Shown here: one piece after another, positions 18,199 through 27,949 of the stretch
How the letters are laid out: each line of letters starts with the position of its first letter
Numbering within the stretch: the first letter of the stretch is position 1
Source: Glycomyces salinus
Lineage (GTDB): Bacteria > Actinomycetota > Actinomycetes > Mycobacteriales > Micromonosporaceae
Reading direction: 5' to 3'
Assembly: GCF_016428645.1 (NCBI RefSeq)
Contig: NZ_JAELXW010000011.1
Coordinates: 1 to 64,000, forward strand
Length of the DNA stretch: 64,000 bases
Translations under genes and position numbers: made by a program
The notes under the pieces: generated by a model
Told to the model about the DNA's origin: nothing
Database searches by the model: none
The model's input: only the letters and a program-made list of their open reading frames with translations

Positions 18199-19070
18199 CC
18201 GACACTCCCGAACCCCTGCTGCGGGCCCGCGACCTCGTCAAGGAGTTCGCCATTCCCGGCGGCGGGCCGCTGAGCCGGGCCAGGCGGTTCCGCGCCGTCG
18301 ACGACGTCTCCCTCGAAGTCCGCACCGGAGAGACCCTCGCCCTGGTCGGCGAGTCGGGCTCCGGCAAGTCCACCACCGCGCGCCTGATCGCGCGGCTCAT
18401 CGACATCACCAGCGGCTCGATCGAGTTCGCCGGCAGGGAGGTCCACGCTCTCACCGGCCGGGCCCTGCACGCCTACCGCAGCGAGGTGCAGGTCGTCTTC
18501 CAGGACCCGTACTCCTCGCTCAACCCCAGGCACTCGGTCGAGCGGATCGTGACCGCGCCCCTGGTCTACCAGCGGCGCCGCGTACCCGGCGGCGCGAGGG
18601 CCTTCACCAAGGAGCTCATGGAGCGCGTCGGCCTCGACCCCGACCACTCGGCCCGGTTCCCCTCCCAGTTCTCCGGAGGGCAGGCCCAGCGCATCGGCAT
18701 CGCCCGCGCGCTCGCCGTCTCACCGAAGCTGATCATCGCCGACGAGGCGGTCTCAGCCCTCGACGTCTCGGTGCAGGCGCAGGTGATCAACCTGCTCCGG
18801 CGGCTCCAGGACGAGGAGGGGTTCAGCTACCTCTTCATCGCCCACGACCTCGCGGTGGTCCGCCAGATCGCGACCAGGGTCGCGGTCATGAACGGCGGCC
18901 GCATCGTCGAGACCGGCGACCGGGACCAGGTGTTCGAGGAACCCCGCGACGACTACACGAAGAAGCTGCTGTCCGCGATCCCGCGCATCAGGCCCGAGTG
19001 GGACGCTGCACGACGGAGGAACGAGCGGGCCCGCCGGGACCGAGAGCGACAGGAGGCGGTCGAATCATGA
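18195..19070 (+). CDS. Oligopeptide ABC transporter ATPase (DppF-like)
   Basis: 291 residues. Walker [14 protein letters not shown], signature [15 protein letters not shown] and Walker [19 protein letters not shown] are intact; the usual DEPxSALD reads DEAVSALD here, a mild variation. The tail is strongly charged ([19 protein letters not shown]). ATGA overlaps on both sides place it between the DppD-like ATPase and a proline iminopeptidase, so imported peptides meet peptidases made from the same message. Confidence 0.93.
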
Positions 19071-20362
19071 GAGAAGCGCACGTGGAGTACTCGATGCCGG
19101 GCATGCGGGTGCGCGAGCGGACCGTCCGCGTCCCCCTTGACTGGTGGGACCGCGACCGAGGCGAGATCGAGGTCTTCGTCCGCGAGATCGTCGACCCCGA
19201 CAAGCGCGGCGACGACCTGCCGCTGCTGACCTACCTCCAAGGCGGCCCCGGCGGGGCGAACCCGCGCCCCACCGAGGCCTCCGGCTGGATGGAGGAGGCA
19301 CTCAAGGACTACCGCGTCGTCCTCGTCGACCAGCGCGGCACCGGACGCAGCACCCCCGTCGACGCCCGCACGGTCGCCGAGATCGGCGACGCGCAGGCCG
19401 GCGCCGAGTACCTCGCCAGGTTCCGCGCCGACTCGATCGTCCGCGACCTCGAGCACGTGAGGACGGTGCTCTACGAGGGACGGAAATGGGCCACCCTCGC
19501 GCAGAGCTACGGCGGCTGGCTCACCCTCGCCTACCTCTCGCACGCACCGGAGGCGCTGGCGGCCTGCTACGTGTGCGGCGGCATCCCCGGGAACCCCATG
19601 AGCGCCGAGGAGGTCTACCGGCGCACCTTCGACCGCGTCGCGGACAAGACCGCCGAGTACTACCGGCGGTACCCCCAGGACGTCGAGAAGGTCGCCGCGA
19701 TCGCCGACCGGCTCGCGGCGGAGACCGTCCTGCTGCCCGACGGCGACCGGCTCACCGTGCGGCGCTTCCAGTCGCTCGGCCTCGACCTGGGCATGAAACC
19801 GGGCCTGGAGCGGATGCACTGGCTGGTCGAGGACGCGTTCATCACCGCGGACCGCCTCTCCGAGGGCTTCCTCGCCGCCGTCCTCGCCCGCACCTCCTCG
19901 GCGGCCAACCCGCTGTTCTGGACGCTCCAGGAGTCGATCTACGGCGACGGCGCCAACGGCCCCACCGACTGGGCGGCCCAACGCGAACGCGACCGCCGCC
20001 CCGAGTTCGGCGAGGAGGTGCGCCCGCTCCAGTTCACCGGCGAGATGGCCTTCCCCTGGATGTTCGACGAGGTCAGGCTCCTGCGCGGGTTCGGCCCGGC
20101 CGTGCGCGACCTGGCCGAGCGCCGCGAGTGGAGCCCGGTGTTCGACGCCGACCGACTCGAATCGAACGAGGTACCGGTGGCCGCGGCCGTCTACTTCGAG
20201 GACATGTTCGTCGACTCGGGGCTGCAACTGGACACCCTCAAGGGCCTGGGCAACTCCCAGTCCTGGGTCACCAACGAGTTCGAACACGACGGCATCGGGT
20301 CGGGACGGGTCCTCACCCGCCTGCGAGAGATGGTCCGCGACCGAGGAGGCGAGCGCCGATGA
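19067..20362 (+). CDS. Proline iminopeptidase-like alpha/beta hydrolase (S33)
   Basis: 431 residues of the S33 prolyl aminopeptidase type, which removes N-terminal proline (and in some members hydroxyproline) from peptides. Visible: LQGGPGG oxyanion loop near residue 60, DQRGTGRSTP, nucleophile S147 in LAQSYGGW, a long helical cap, and the terminal histidine H407 in EFEHDGIGSG. There is no signal peptide, so it acts in the cytoplasm. Start at ATG 19067 overlapping the DppF-like stop. In this operon its likely task is to peel Pro or Hyp from imported peptides. Confidence 0.88.
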   Translation: MREAHVEYSMPGMRVRERTVRVPLDWWDRDRGEIEVFVREIVDPDKRGDDLPLLTYLQGGPGGANPRPTEASGWMEEALKDYRVVLVDQRGTGRSTPVDARTVAEIGDAQAGAEYLARFRADSIVRDLEHVRTVLYEGRKWATLAQSYGGWLTLAYLSHAPEALAACYVCGGIPGNPMSAEEVYRRTFDRVADKTAEYYRRYPQDVEKVAAIADRLAAETVLLPDGDRLTVRRFQSLGLDLGMKPGLERMHWLVEDAFITADRLSEGFLAAVLARTSSAANPLFWTLQESIYGDGANGPTDWAAQRERDRRPEFGEEVRPLQFTGEMAFPWMFDEVRLLRGFGPAVRDLAERREWSPVFDADRLESNEVPVAAAVYFEDMFVDSGLQLDTLKGLGNSQSWVTNEFEHDGIGSGRVLTRLREMVRDRGGERR

Positions 20363-21783
20363 CCGAAACGAGCCGTCCGCCCTACGCGGGCACCCGCTAC
20401 CCGAGACTGTCCGAAGTCGAGGCGTTCACCGAGTTCGTCGCGACCGGCTGGAGCGACGAACCGGTACCGGCGACGCCGGTCGAGGGCGCCGCGGGGGCCG
20501 CCGCCTCCCACCGCGGGCGGCTGAGCGAGCGCCTCCCCGGCCGGACCGTCGTCGTCTCGGCCGGGACCGCCCCGATCCGCAACGACGACAACGACTACCC
20601 CTTCCGCGCCGACAGCGACTTCGTCTGGCTCACCGGCTGCCAGGCCGAAGGCGGCACCCTCGTGATGCGGCCCCGGCCCGGCGGACACGACGCGACCCTG
20701 TACCTGCCCCCGCCGTTCCGGCCCGGCGAGACCGGGTTCTTCGGCTCCGTCTCCCACGGCGAACTGTGGGTCGGCGCCTCGCCCGGACTGCGCGAATGGT
20801 CCGAGGCGCTCGAGATCGCCGTCGAACCGGTGGCCGCCATCGACGAGGCGACCATCGACGGCGCCCTGGCGAGCGACTCGGTGAGCGAAGCCCTCGTGCG
20901 AAAGCATGGGCTCGAACGATCCGCGCTCCTCGAACGCCACCTCTCCCGGTTGCGGATGATCAAGGACGCCTGGGAGATCGAACAGCTCCGCGGAGCGGTC
21001 GACGCGACCGTCGCCGGTTTCACCGCCGTCGCCGAGCAGATCCCGCGCGCCGTCCGCGACGGACTCGGTGAACGCTGGCTCCAAGGCACGTTCGACCGCC
21101 ACGCGCGCACCTTCGGCAACGGCACCGGATACACGACCATCGTCGGCTCCGGCCCGCACGCGCCCGTGCTCCACTGGGTCCGCTGCGACGGGCCGATCCT
21201 GCCCGAGGCCGTGATCCTGCTGGACATGGGCGTCGAAGCCCGCAGCCTCTACACCGCCGACGTCACCCGGACCCTCCCGGCGAGCGGTGCCTTCGATACC
21301 GAGCAGCGCGCCGTCCACGACCTGGTCGAACGGGCCCACCGGGCCGGGCTGGAACGGATCCGGCCCGGCACGAACTACCTCGACTTCCACTTCGCCGCCA
21401 TGGAGGTCATCGCCCAGGGCCTGCACGACTGGGGGCTCCTCCCGGTCTCGGTCGACGAGGCCCTGTCCCCGCGGGGCCAGCAGCACCGCCGCTACCTCGC
21501 CTGCGGCATCGGCCACCACCTCGGCCTGGACGTCCACGACTGCGGAAGCGCCGAATACGAGGACTACATGGGCGCCGACCTCGAACCGGGCGTGGTGATG
21601 ACGGTCGAACCCGGCCTGTACTTCCATGCAGGCGACCTCACCGTCCCACCCGAGCTGCGCGGAATCGGCGTCCGCCTCGAAGACGACGTGCTCGTCACCG
21701 ACACCGGCTCGGAAGTCCTCTCCGCGGCGCTGCCGATCGACGCCGACGGCATCGAAGCCTGGACGAAGGAACAGCAGCGATGA
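20359..21783 (+). CDS. Xaa-Pro aminopeptidase (M24B)
   Basis: 474 residues. The N-terminal aminopeptidase-P domain includes the NDNDYPFRADSDFVWLTG stretch typical of PepP. The C-terminal pita-bread domain shows the five metal ligands: Asp in LDMGVE, Asp in YTADVTRTLP, His in GIGHHLGLDVHD, Glu in MTVEPGLYF and Glu in GVRLEDDVLVT. It should bind two Mn or Co ions and release residues preceding proline. Cytoplasmic. Coupled by ATGA on both sides. With the iminopeptidase it allows alternating removal of X and Pro/Hyp, suited to extensin-like repeats. Confidence 0.93.
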   Translation: MTETSRPPYAGTRYPRLSEVEAFTEFVATGWSDEPVPATPVEGAAGAAASHRGRLSERLPGRTVVVSAGTAPIRNDDNDYPFRADSDFVWLTGCQAEGGTLVMRPRPGGHDATLYLPPPFRPGETGFFGSVSHGELWVGASPGLREWSEALEIAVEPVAAIDEATIDGALASDSVSEALVRKHGLERSALLERHLSRLRMIKDAWEIEQLRGAVDATVAGFTAVAEQIPRAVRDGLGERWLQGTFDRHARTFGNGTGYTTIVGSGPHAPVLHWVRCDGPILPEAVILLDMGVEARSLYTADVTRTLPASGAFDTEQRAVHDLVERAHRAGLERIRPGTNYLDFHFAAMEVIAQGLHDWGLLPVSVDEALSPRGQQHRRYLACGIGHHLGLDVHDCGSAEYEDYMGADLEPGVVMTVEPGLYFHAGDLTVPPELRGIGVRLEDDVLVTDTGSEVLSAALPIDADGIEAWTKEQQR

Positions 21784-24188
21784 CCGCACCGACACCCTTG
21801 CGGCCCTTCGCGCTGGAGGCGGTCCGCATCGACGGCGCCAGTGTCTTCGCCCGCGCCCGCGACGAGATCCTGCACCTGGCGCGCGCCTACCCGGTCGACC
21901 GCCTGCTGGCCGTCTTCCGCCGCAACGCGGGCCTGGACACCCGCGGCGCGGCCCCGCCCGGCAACTGGGAGGACTTCGGCCACGCCAACGAGGAGCCCTG
22001 GAGCGAGACCGACTACCCCGGCCGCGAACGCGCCCAGACCGCGAACCTGCTCCGGGGTCACTACGCCGGGCACTTCCTCTCGATGCTCGCCATGGCCGCG
22101 GCCGGAGAGCGGGACCGGTCCCTGCGCGCGAAGACCGAAGAACTCGTCTCCGGACTCGGCGAGGTCCAGGACACCCTCGCCGCGACCGGCCGCTACACCC
22201 ACCCCGGATTCCTCGCCGCCTACGGCGAATGGCAGTTCTCGCGCCTGGAGGACTTCGCCCCCTACGGCGAGATCTGGGCGCCCTACTACACCTGCCACAA
22301 GATCATGGCCGGACTCCTCGACGCCCACCGGCTCACCGGCTCGGACCGTGCCCTGGAGATCGCCACCGCCATGGGCCACTGGGTCCACCACCGGCTCTCG
22401 CGCCTCGAACCCGAACGCCGCCAACGCATGTGGTCGATCTACATCGCCGGAGAGTTCGGCGGCATGAACGAGACGCTCGCTCGACTCGCCGCGGCCGCCG
22501 CCGAGCCGACCTTCGCCGACACCGCCGCGTTCTTCGACCAGGAGAACCTGCTCGAAGCGGGCGCCTCCGGCGCCGACATCCTCGACGACATGCACGCCAA
22601 CCAGCACCTGCCCCAGCTCATCGGCTACATCGAGCAGTACGAGCTGACCGGCGAGCGCCGCTACCTCGAAGCCTCGAAGGGCCTGTGGGACCAGATCGTC
22701 CCCGGCCGCACCTACGCCCACGGCGGCACCGGCGAGAGCGAACTGTGGGGCCCGCCCGAGACGGTCGCCGGCGACATCGGGCACCGCAACGCCGAGACCT
22801 GCGCCAGCTACAACCTGCTCAAACTCGCCCGGAAGCTGTTCGCGCACACCCGCGAGGCGCGCTACATGGACTACTACGAGCGGACCGTCCTCAACCACAT
22901 CCTCGGATCCCGCAAGACCGCCCGCTCCGATGTCGGCCCCGAGGTCGCCTACATGTTCCCGGTCCACCCCGGCGCGCTCCGCGAATACGACAACGTCGGA
23001 ACCTGCTGCGGCGGCACCGGACTGGAGAACCACGTCAAATACCAGGAGGCCGTCTACCTCCGGGACGACGACGGCCTGTACGTGAACCTGCCGATCGACT
23101 CCGAGGCCGACTGGGACGAGGCGGGCCTGCGCATCGGGCTCGAATCCGGCTACCCCTTGGGGAGCGAGCTCGCGCTCCGCTTCGACCGGCTCGACGGGGC
23201 CGAACCCGACCGCGCCGAGCGCACGATCCGCCTGCGCGTCCCCGCCTGGGCCGCGGGCGAACTCGAACTGCGGCTGAACGGCGCGCCGAGCGGCGTCGAA
23301 CCCGTCCCGGGCGAGTACGCCGCGATCACCCGCGCCTGGCGGCCCGGAGACGAGCTGCGCCTGGACACCCCCGCCGCCCTCCGGGCCGAGGCCACGATCG
23401 ACGACCCCGGCCTGTGCGCGCTCCGGCTCGGCGCGACCGTGCTGCTGGCGCGGTCCGAATCGACCACCCGCATGCGGTTCCCGCTGGCCGGCCGGCTCGA
23501 CGGCGGCCCGGTCGAGGGCAGGACCGGCGCCGAACTGCTGGCCGAGCTCGCCCGGGAAGGCACCGTGCGGCTCGACGGCGTCGACTTCGAACCCTGCTGG
23601 TCCGGCCTGGAGACCAGGTACCACATGTACGTGCGCTCCAGAGCGGCCGAAGCCGCCTACGCCGGCCGGCCCGGCGGCCCCGGGCTCGCCATCGAGGTCC
23701 TCGACGAGCCGGCCCCGTCCGGCTGGTACACGACCGCGCCGACGATCCGCCTGCGCGCCTTCGGCACCGGTGATCGGCCCGGCCTGGAGCTGCGCGTCGC
23801 CGGAGGCGACTGGACCCCCTACACCGAGCCGGTCCGGATCACCGCCGAAGGCGAGCACCTCATCGAGGCGCGCGCCACCGGCCCGGACGGGTCCGCGGTC
23901 ACGGCGAGCCGCGAGATCAGCGTGGACACCGACCCGCCGAAGTCGTACGCGACGGTCAAAGACCTCGGCGCGGGCGTCGAGATCACCCTCCACGCCACCG
24001 ACGAGGTCTCCGGCGTCGAACGCATCCAGTGGGAGGGCCCCGGCACGTTCTGGGGCACCTTCCAGGAGGCGTTCGTGCGGGCGATCGACGACGAGCCGCA
24101 GGTCATCGAGTTCGCCGCGACCGACCGGGCGGGCAACGAGGAACCGCGCCGAAGACTCGTGCTCCCCGGCCGAGAGGGCTCACAATGA
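21780..24188 (+). CDS. GH127 beta-L-arabinofuranosidase with C-terminal Ig-like domain
   Basis: 802 residues, DUF1680/GH127. The family, typified by bifidobacterial HypBA1, releases L-arabinose from beta-arabinofuranosides including those on hydroxyproline. The zinc-thiolate active site is visible: E339 and C341 in AETCASYN, and the pair C409-C410 in GTCCGGTGLENH, equivalent to the Glu/Cys3 site in HypBA1 where one of the paired cysteines is the nucleophile. The catalytic alpha/alpha barrel spans about 40-430, then beta-rich domains; residues about 650-795 look like an added Ig/chitobiase-type module (WYTTAPTIRLRAFG, TDRAGNEEPRRR). There is no signal peptide, so it should work in the cytoplasm on imported substrate. 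It starts at ATG overlapping the aminopeptidase stop. Confidence 0.9.
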   Translation: MTAPTPLRPFALEAVRIDGASVFARARDEILHLARAYPVDRLLAVFRRNAGLDTRGAAPPGNWEDFGHANEEPWSETDYPGRERAQTANLLRGHYAGHFLSMLAMAAAGERDRSLRAKTEELVSGLGEVQDTLAATGRYTHPGFLAAYGEWQFSRLEDFAPYGEIWAPYYTCHKIMAGLLDAHRLTGSDRALEIATAMGHWVHHRLSRLEPERRQRMWSIYIAGEFGGMNETLARLAAAAAEPTFADTAAFFDQENLLEAGASGADILDDMHANQHLPQLIGYIEQYELTGERRYLEASKGLWDQIVPGRTYAHGGTGESELWGPPETVAGDIGHRNAETCASYNLLKLARKLFAHTREARYMDYYERTVLNHILGSRKTARSDVGPEVAYMFPVHPGALREYDNVGTCCGGTGLENHVKYQEAVYLRDDDGLYVNLPIDSEADWDEAGLRIGLESGYPLGSELALRFDRLDGAEPDRAERTIRLRVPAWAAGELELRLNGAPSGVEPVPGEYAAITRAWRPGDELRLDTPAALRAEATIDDPGLCALRLGATVLLARSESTTRMRFPLAGRLDGGPVEGRTGAELLAELAREGTVRLDGVDFEPCWSGLETRYHMYVRSRAAEAAYAGRPGGPGLAIEVLDEPAPSGWYTTAPTIRLRAFGTGDRPGLELRVAGGDWTPYTEPVRITAEGEHLIEARATGPDGSAVTASREISVDTDPPKSYATVKDLGAGVEITLHATDEVSGVERIQWEGPGTFWGTFQEAFVRAIDDEPQVIEFAATDRAGNEEPRRRLVLPGREGSQ

Positions 24189-24282
24189 ACACCGGAACGG
24201 AAGGCCGCCCAGACCGTGCGGTGTACCCTGCAAAGCGACGGCATCGGTCTCGACCGTGCGTTACAGAAAGGCAAGCGGGAGA

Positions 24283-24963
24283 GTGACGTTGCTATCCATC
24301 CAACGGCTGGAACCGGGCGAGAGCCTGCGGGCGAGGGTCGAGCGCACCCTGTCGCTGGCCATCATCTCCGGTGAGCTCGCGCCGGGGACGCTGCTGACCG
24401 TGCCGACCCTGGCCGAGAGGTTCGACGTGTCGGCCACGCCGGTCCGCGAGGCCATGCTCGACCTGGAGAAGCGCGGCTTCGTCGAGCCGGTGCGCAACAA
24501 GGGCTTCCGCGTGACGGCCGTCAGCGACGACCTGCTCCACGACATTGTGGAGATCCGGCTGCTGCTCGAACCGCCCGCCATGGCTCGCCTGGCCGAGTCG
24601 TTCCCGGCCGAGCGGCTGGCGGAGTTCCGCACCCAGGCCGACGAGATCGTCACCGGCGCCCACTCGGGCGACCTGACCGCCTACCTCCTGGCCGACCAGC
24701 ACTTCCATCTCGAACTGACCTCCCTGCTCGGCAACCCCGTGCTGGTGGAGACGATCGCCGAGCTGCGCGCGCGCACCCGGCTGGTCGGGCTCGTCTCGAT
24801 GCTGGAGACGAGCATGCTCCACGTCTCGGCCGAAGAGCACCACCGGCTGCTCGACAACCTCGCCGCCGGCGACGCGGACGCGGCGGCCGACCTCATGCGG
24901 CAGCACATCAGGCACGCCGTCGGCTGGTGGGCCGGCAAGACCGAGGATGACGCGGGGGAGTAG
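24283..24963 (+). CDS. GntR-family (FadR subfamily) regulator
   Basis: 226 residues from GTG 24283; a TTG six bases on has better spacing to GGGAG and may be the true start. N-terminal winged helix (LAERFDVSATPVREAMLDLEKRGFVEPV) and a C-terminal FCD ligand domain with the usual D and H residues (ADQHFHLELTSLLGN, EEHHRLLDNLAAGDADAAADLMRQHIRHAV). FCD regulators usually bind small carboxylates and are released by them. It lies between the peptide-import operon and the Hyp catabolic genes, and near-identical elements precede both blocks, so it probably controls both. Hyp or a pathway intermediate is the expected effector; inference. Confidence 0.92.
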   Translation: MTLLSIQRLEPGESLRARVERTLSLAIISGELAPGTLLTVPTLAERFDVSATPVREAMLDLEKRGFVEPVRNKGFRVTAVSDDLLHDIVEIRLLLEPPAMARLAESFPAERLAEFRTQADEIVTGAHSGDLTAYLLADQHFHLELTSLLGNPVLVETIAELRARTRLVGLVSMLETSMLHVSAEEHHRLLDNLAAGDADAAADLMRQHIRHAVGWWAGKTEDDAGE

Positions 24964-24991
24964 CCCCCGCGGTCGAGTGAACGAATCCGAG

Positions 24992-25023
24992 TGTCGCACA
25001 TATAAATGTGTGACATATTACTG
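24992..25023. promoter_or_regulatory. Operator before the hydroxyproline catabolic operon
   Basis: TGTCGCACAT and ATGTGTGACA form an imperfect 10-bp inverted repeat (one mismatch) with a 4-bp ATAA spacer at 24992-25015. Overlapping it is TGTGACATATTACTG (25009-25023), 13 of 15 identical to 13406-13420. It ends 15 bp before the first start codon, overlapping the expected promoter, so repression by the adjacent GntR protein is plausible. Confidence 0.65.
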
Positions 25024-25038
25024 GAGCGGGAGGTGGCC

Positions 25039-26229
25039 ATGAGAACCGACGTCGTCATCGTCGGTGCCGGCATCATCGGCGCCGCGTGCGCGCGCGAGGC
25101 CGCGCGCGCCGGACTGAGCGTCACCGTCGTCGACCGAGGCGCGGCGGCCAGCGCCACCAGCGCCCGCGGCGAAGGGAACCTCCTGGTATCCGACAAGGCC
25201 CCGGGCCCCGAGCTCGACCTCGCCCTGCTGGCCGCCGACCACTGGCCCGGTCTGGCCGCCGAGCTCGCCGACGAACTCGGCGGAGCGTTCCCCGACATCG
25301 AATACCAGCGCAAGGGCGGCGTCGTCGTCGCCACGACACCCGAAGGCGCCGAACCCCTCCGCGCCTTCGCCCGCCGCCAGACCGAACTCGGCGTCGAGGC
25401 CGCCGACCTGTCCGTCCCCGAGGCCCTCGAACTCGAACCCCACCTCGACCCCGCCGTCGCCGCGGCCGTCCACTACCCGCAGGACGCGCAGGTCCAACCC
25501 GTCATCGCCACCGAGGCCCTGCTCGCCTCCGCCAGGCGTGCGGGCGCGAAGATACTGCCCCACAGCGAAGTCGTCGGCCCGGTCCGTGACAGGAACGGCC
25601 GCCTCGGCGGCGTCCGCACCGCCGCCGAGGCGATCTCGGCCGGAGCGGTCCTCGTCGCCGCCGGGCCCTGGTCCGGCGAGGTCGCCCGGACGCTCGGCGC
25701 GGATCTGCCGGTCCGCCCCCGCCGCGGCATGGTCCTGGTGACCTCCCGCATGCGGCAGCGGGTCTTCCACAAGGTGTACGACGCCGACTACTTCGGCGCG
25801 ACCCAGTCCTCGGACGAGGGCCTACAGACCTCCAGCGTCATCGAGTCCACTCCCGGCGGAACCGTCCTCATCGGCTCGAGCCGCCAGCAGATCGGCTTCG
25901 ACGACCGGCTGCGCGTCGAGGTCCTGGCGCGCATCGCCCGCAAGGCGCTGCGCCTGTTCCCGTTCCTGGAGACCACCTCCGCGATCCGGGCCTACGGAGG
26001 CTTCCGCCCCTACGTGCCCGACCACCTCCCGGTCATCGGCGAGGACCACCGCGACCCCGGACTCTGGTACGCCACCGGACACGAAGGCGCCGGGATCGGC
26101 CTCGCCGGCGTCACCGGAGCCCTGATCGGCGCCCAGCTCACCGGTGCCGAACCCGCCCTCGACCCGAGACCGTTCCAGCTCTCCAGGCCGAGCCTGGCCG
26201 CCCACCTGAGCCCCGGAGGTCCGACGTGA
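25039..26229 (+). CDS. FAD-dependent oxidoreductase, putative cis-4-hydroxy-D-proline dehydrogenase subunit
   Basis: 396 residues of the DAO/HcnC-type FAD amine oxidoreductases. The dinucleotide fold VVIVGAGIIGAACAREAARAG opens the protein and the closing GLWYATGHEGAGIGLAGVTG is typical. As in the heterotrimeric D-hydroxyproline dehydrogenases of Pseudomonas and rhizobia, this would be the catalytic amine-oxidising subunit, making delta1-pyrroline-4-hydroxy-2-carboxylate. I use ATG 25039, six bases after GGGAGG. Its stop overlaps the GTG of the next gene. The next two genes encode the iron-sulfur and second flavin subunits, which supports the three-subunit reading. Confidence 0.87.
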   Translation: MRTDVVIVGAGIIGAACAREAARAGLSVTVVDRGAAASATSARGEGNLLVSDKAPGPELDLALLAADHWPGLAAELADELGGAFPDIEYQRKGGVVVATTPEGAEPLRAFARRQTELGVEAADLSVPEALELEPHLDPAVAAAVHYPQDAQVQPVIATEALLASARRAGAKILPHSEVVGPVRDRNGRLGGVRTAAEAISAGAVLVAAGPWSGEVARTLGADLPVRPRRGMVLVTSRMRQRVFHKVYDADYFGATQSSDEGLQTSSVIESTPGGTVLIGSSRQQIGFDDRLRVEVLARIARKALRLFPFLETTSAIRAYGGFRPYVPDHLPVIGEDHRDPGLWYATGHEGAGIGLAGVTGALIGAQLTGAEPALDPRPFQLSRPSLAAHLSPGGPT

Positions 26230-26540
26230 GCAGCATCGTCCCCTTCGAATCCGACCCGATCCGGCCCGCCGAACCGCGATGCCTGACCATCAGCGTCGAC
26301 GGCGAGCGGATCGAAGGGCTGCGAGGGCAGTCCATCGCCGGAATCCTCCTCGCCCAGGGCCGGACCGCCTGGCGCACCACCGTCGCCGGCCGCGAGCGCG
26401 GCGTCTTCTGCGGCATCGGCGTCTGCTTCGACTGCGTCGGCACCGTCAACGGCGAGAGCGACGTCCGCCTGTGCCTGCGGCGGGCCCGCGACGGCGACAC
26501 CGTGGAGACCCAGGACGACTCCGAGGAGGACACCCGATGA
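26226..26540 (+). CDS. [2Fe-2S] small subunit of the D-hydroxyproline dehydrogenase
   Basis: 104 residues, GTG start overlapping the previous stop. A plant-ferredoxin-like fold with four cysteines, C62, C67, C70 and C83 (pattern C-x4-C-x2-C-x12-C), matching the HcnA-like gamma subunits that pass electrons between the two flavoproteins of proline/hydroxyproline dehydrogenase complexes. ATGA couples it to the larger subunit. Confidence 0.88.
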   Translation: MSSIVPFESDPIRPAEPRCLTISVDGERIEGLRGQSIAGILLAQGRTAWRTTVAGRERGVFCGIGVCFDCVGTVNGESDVRLCLRRARDGDTVETQDDSEEDTR

Positions 26541-27949
26541 AGCACGTCCTCGTCATCGGCGCCGGACCGGCCGGACTGACCGCCGCCGTCGCGGCGGCCG
26601 ACGCCGGAGCGCGCGTCACCGTCCTCGACTCCGGCACCGGCCCCGGCGGCCAGTACTGGCGGCACCTGCCCCCCGAGCGCCCGAGCCGCCGCGAAGCCCG
26701 GCTCCACCATGGCTGGTCCGAATTCGAGCGGCTGCGCGAGCGCACCGAACGCGACGGGTCGATCGACGTGGTCACCGAGGCCCAGGCCTGGGCGATCGAG
26801 ACCACCGGCGGCGCGACCGTCCACGCCTTGATCGGGCCGAGCGACGCCGCCGGACGCGAGGCGCTCGCACTGGAAGCCGACTCACTCGTGTTCGCCACCG
26901 GCGCCCACGACCGCACCCTGCCCTTCCCCGGCTGGAACCTCCCCGGCGTGTTCTCCGCCGGAGCCGCCCAGGCCCTGGCCAAAGGCGAGCGGATCGCCGT
27001 CGGGCGCCGCGCCGTCGTCGCCGGAGCCGGGCCGTTCCTGCTGCCGGTCGCCCAGTCGCTCACCGCTACCGGGTCGACCGTCCTCGGCGTATACGAGGCC
27101 GCGCGCACCCCGGCCCTCGCGAAAGGCTGGCTGCCGCGCCCGTGGCGACTGCTGTCCTCGGCGCGCAAGGGAGGCGAACTCGCCGGCTACCTGGCCCACC
27201 ACCTCCGCCACCGCGTGCCCTACCGCCTCGGCCGGGCCGTGGTCGAAGCGCGCGGCGACGGCCGCGTCGAAGAGGCCGTCATCGCGCGCCTGGACGCCGA
27301 CTGGTCCCCGATACCCGGCACCGAACTCACCGTCGCCGCCGACGCCGTATGCGTCAGCCACGGCTTCACCCCGCGACTCGAACTGCCCATCGCCGCCGGA
27401 TGCGAGATCGGCCCCGACCGCTTCGTCACCGTCGACGACGACCAGCGCACCAGCGTCGACGGCGTCTGGGCGGCCGGAGAGATCACCGGCATCGGCGGCG
27501 TCGACGCCGCGCTCGCCGAGGGCCGCGTCGCCGGACACCTCGCGGCCGGAGGCGACCGGTCCGCGATCGGACCCGCCCGGCGCCGCCGCCGCGCGAGTGC
27601 CGATTTCGCCCGCCGCATCGAGGCCGCCCACGGCGTCCGGCCCGGCTGGACCGCCTGGATGCGCGAGGACACCGTCGTCTGCCGCTGCGAAGAGGTCGCC
27701 TACGGCGCGCTGCTCGGCACCGCCGCGGCGACCGAGCAGGGCTCGCTGCGCTCGGTCAAGCTCACGACCCGGGCGGGCCTGGGCATCTGCCAGGCCCGCA
27801 TGTGCGGCCGCACGGTCGAGGAGCTCACCGGAGCCGACCCCTCTCGCGCCGCCGACACCTCCGACCGGCGGCCCCTGGCCGCCCCAGTTCGACTCGGCGA
27901 CCTCGCCGGGCTCTCCAGCAAGGACGACCCCCAGAAAGGTGAACACTGA
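26537..27949 (+). CDS. NAD(P)/FAD-type oxidoreductase subunit of the D-hydroxyproline dehydrogenase
   Basis: 470 residues of the HcnB/alpha-subunit type. N-terminal FAD fold HVLVIGAGPAGLTAAVAAADAG, GPGGQYWRHLP, second nucleotide fold around residue 160 (VVAGAGPFLLPVAQSL), and a C-terminal BFD-like iron-sulfur segment with CRCEEV and GICQARMCGRTVEEL. In related heterotrimers it accepts electrons from the amine-oxidising subunit through the [2Fe-2S] protein. It begins at ATG overlapping the small-subunit stop; its stop shares one base with the next ATG. Confidence 0.87.
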   Translation: MKHVLVIGAGPAGLTAAVAAADAGARVTVLDSGTGPGGQYWRHLPPERPSRREARLHHGWSEFERLRERTERDGSIDVVTEAQAWAIETTGGATVHALIGPSDAAGREALALEADSLVFATGAHDRTLPFPGWNLPGVFSAGAAQALAKGERIAVGRRAVVAGAGPFLLPVAQSLTATGSTVLGVYEAARTPALAKGWLPRPWRLLSSARKGGELAGYLAHHLRHRVPYRLGRAVVEARGDGRVEEAVIARLDADWSPIPGTELTVAADAVCVSHGFTPRLELPIAAGCEIGPDRFVTVDDDQRTSVDGVWAAGEITGIGGVDAALAEGRVAGHLAAGGDRSAIGPARRRRRASADFARRIEAAHGVRPGWTAWMREDTVVCRCEEVAYGALLGTAAATEQGSLRSVKLTTRAGLGICQARMCGRTVEELTGADPSRAADTSDRRPLAAPVRLGDLAGLSSKDDPQKGEH

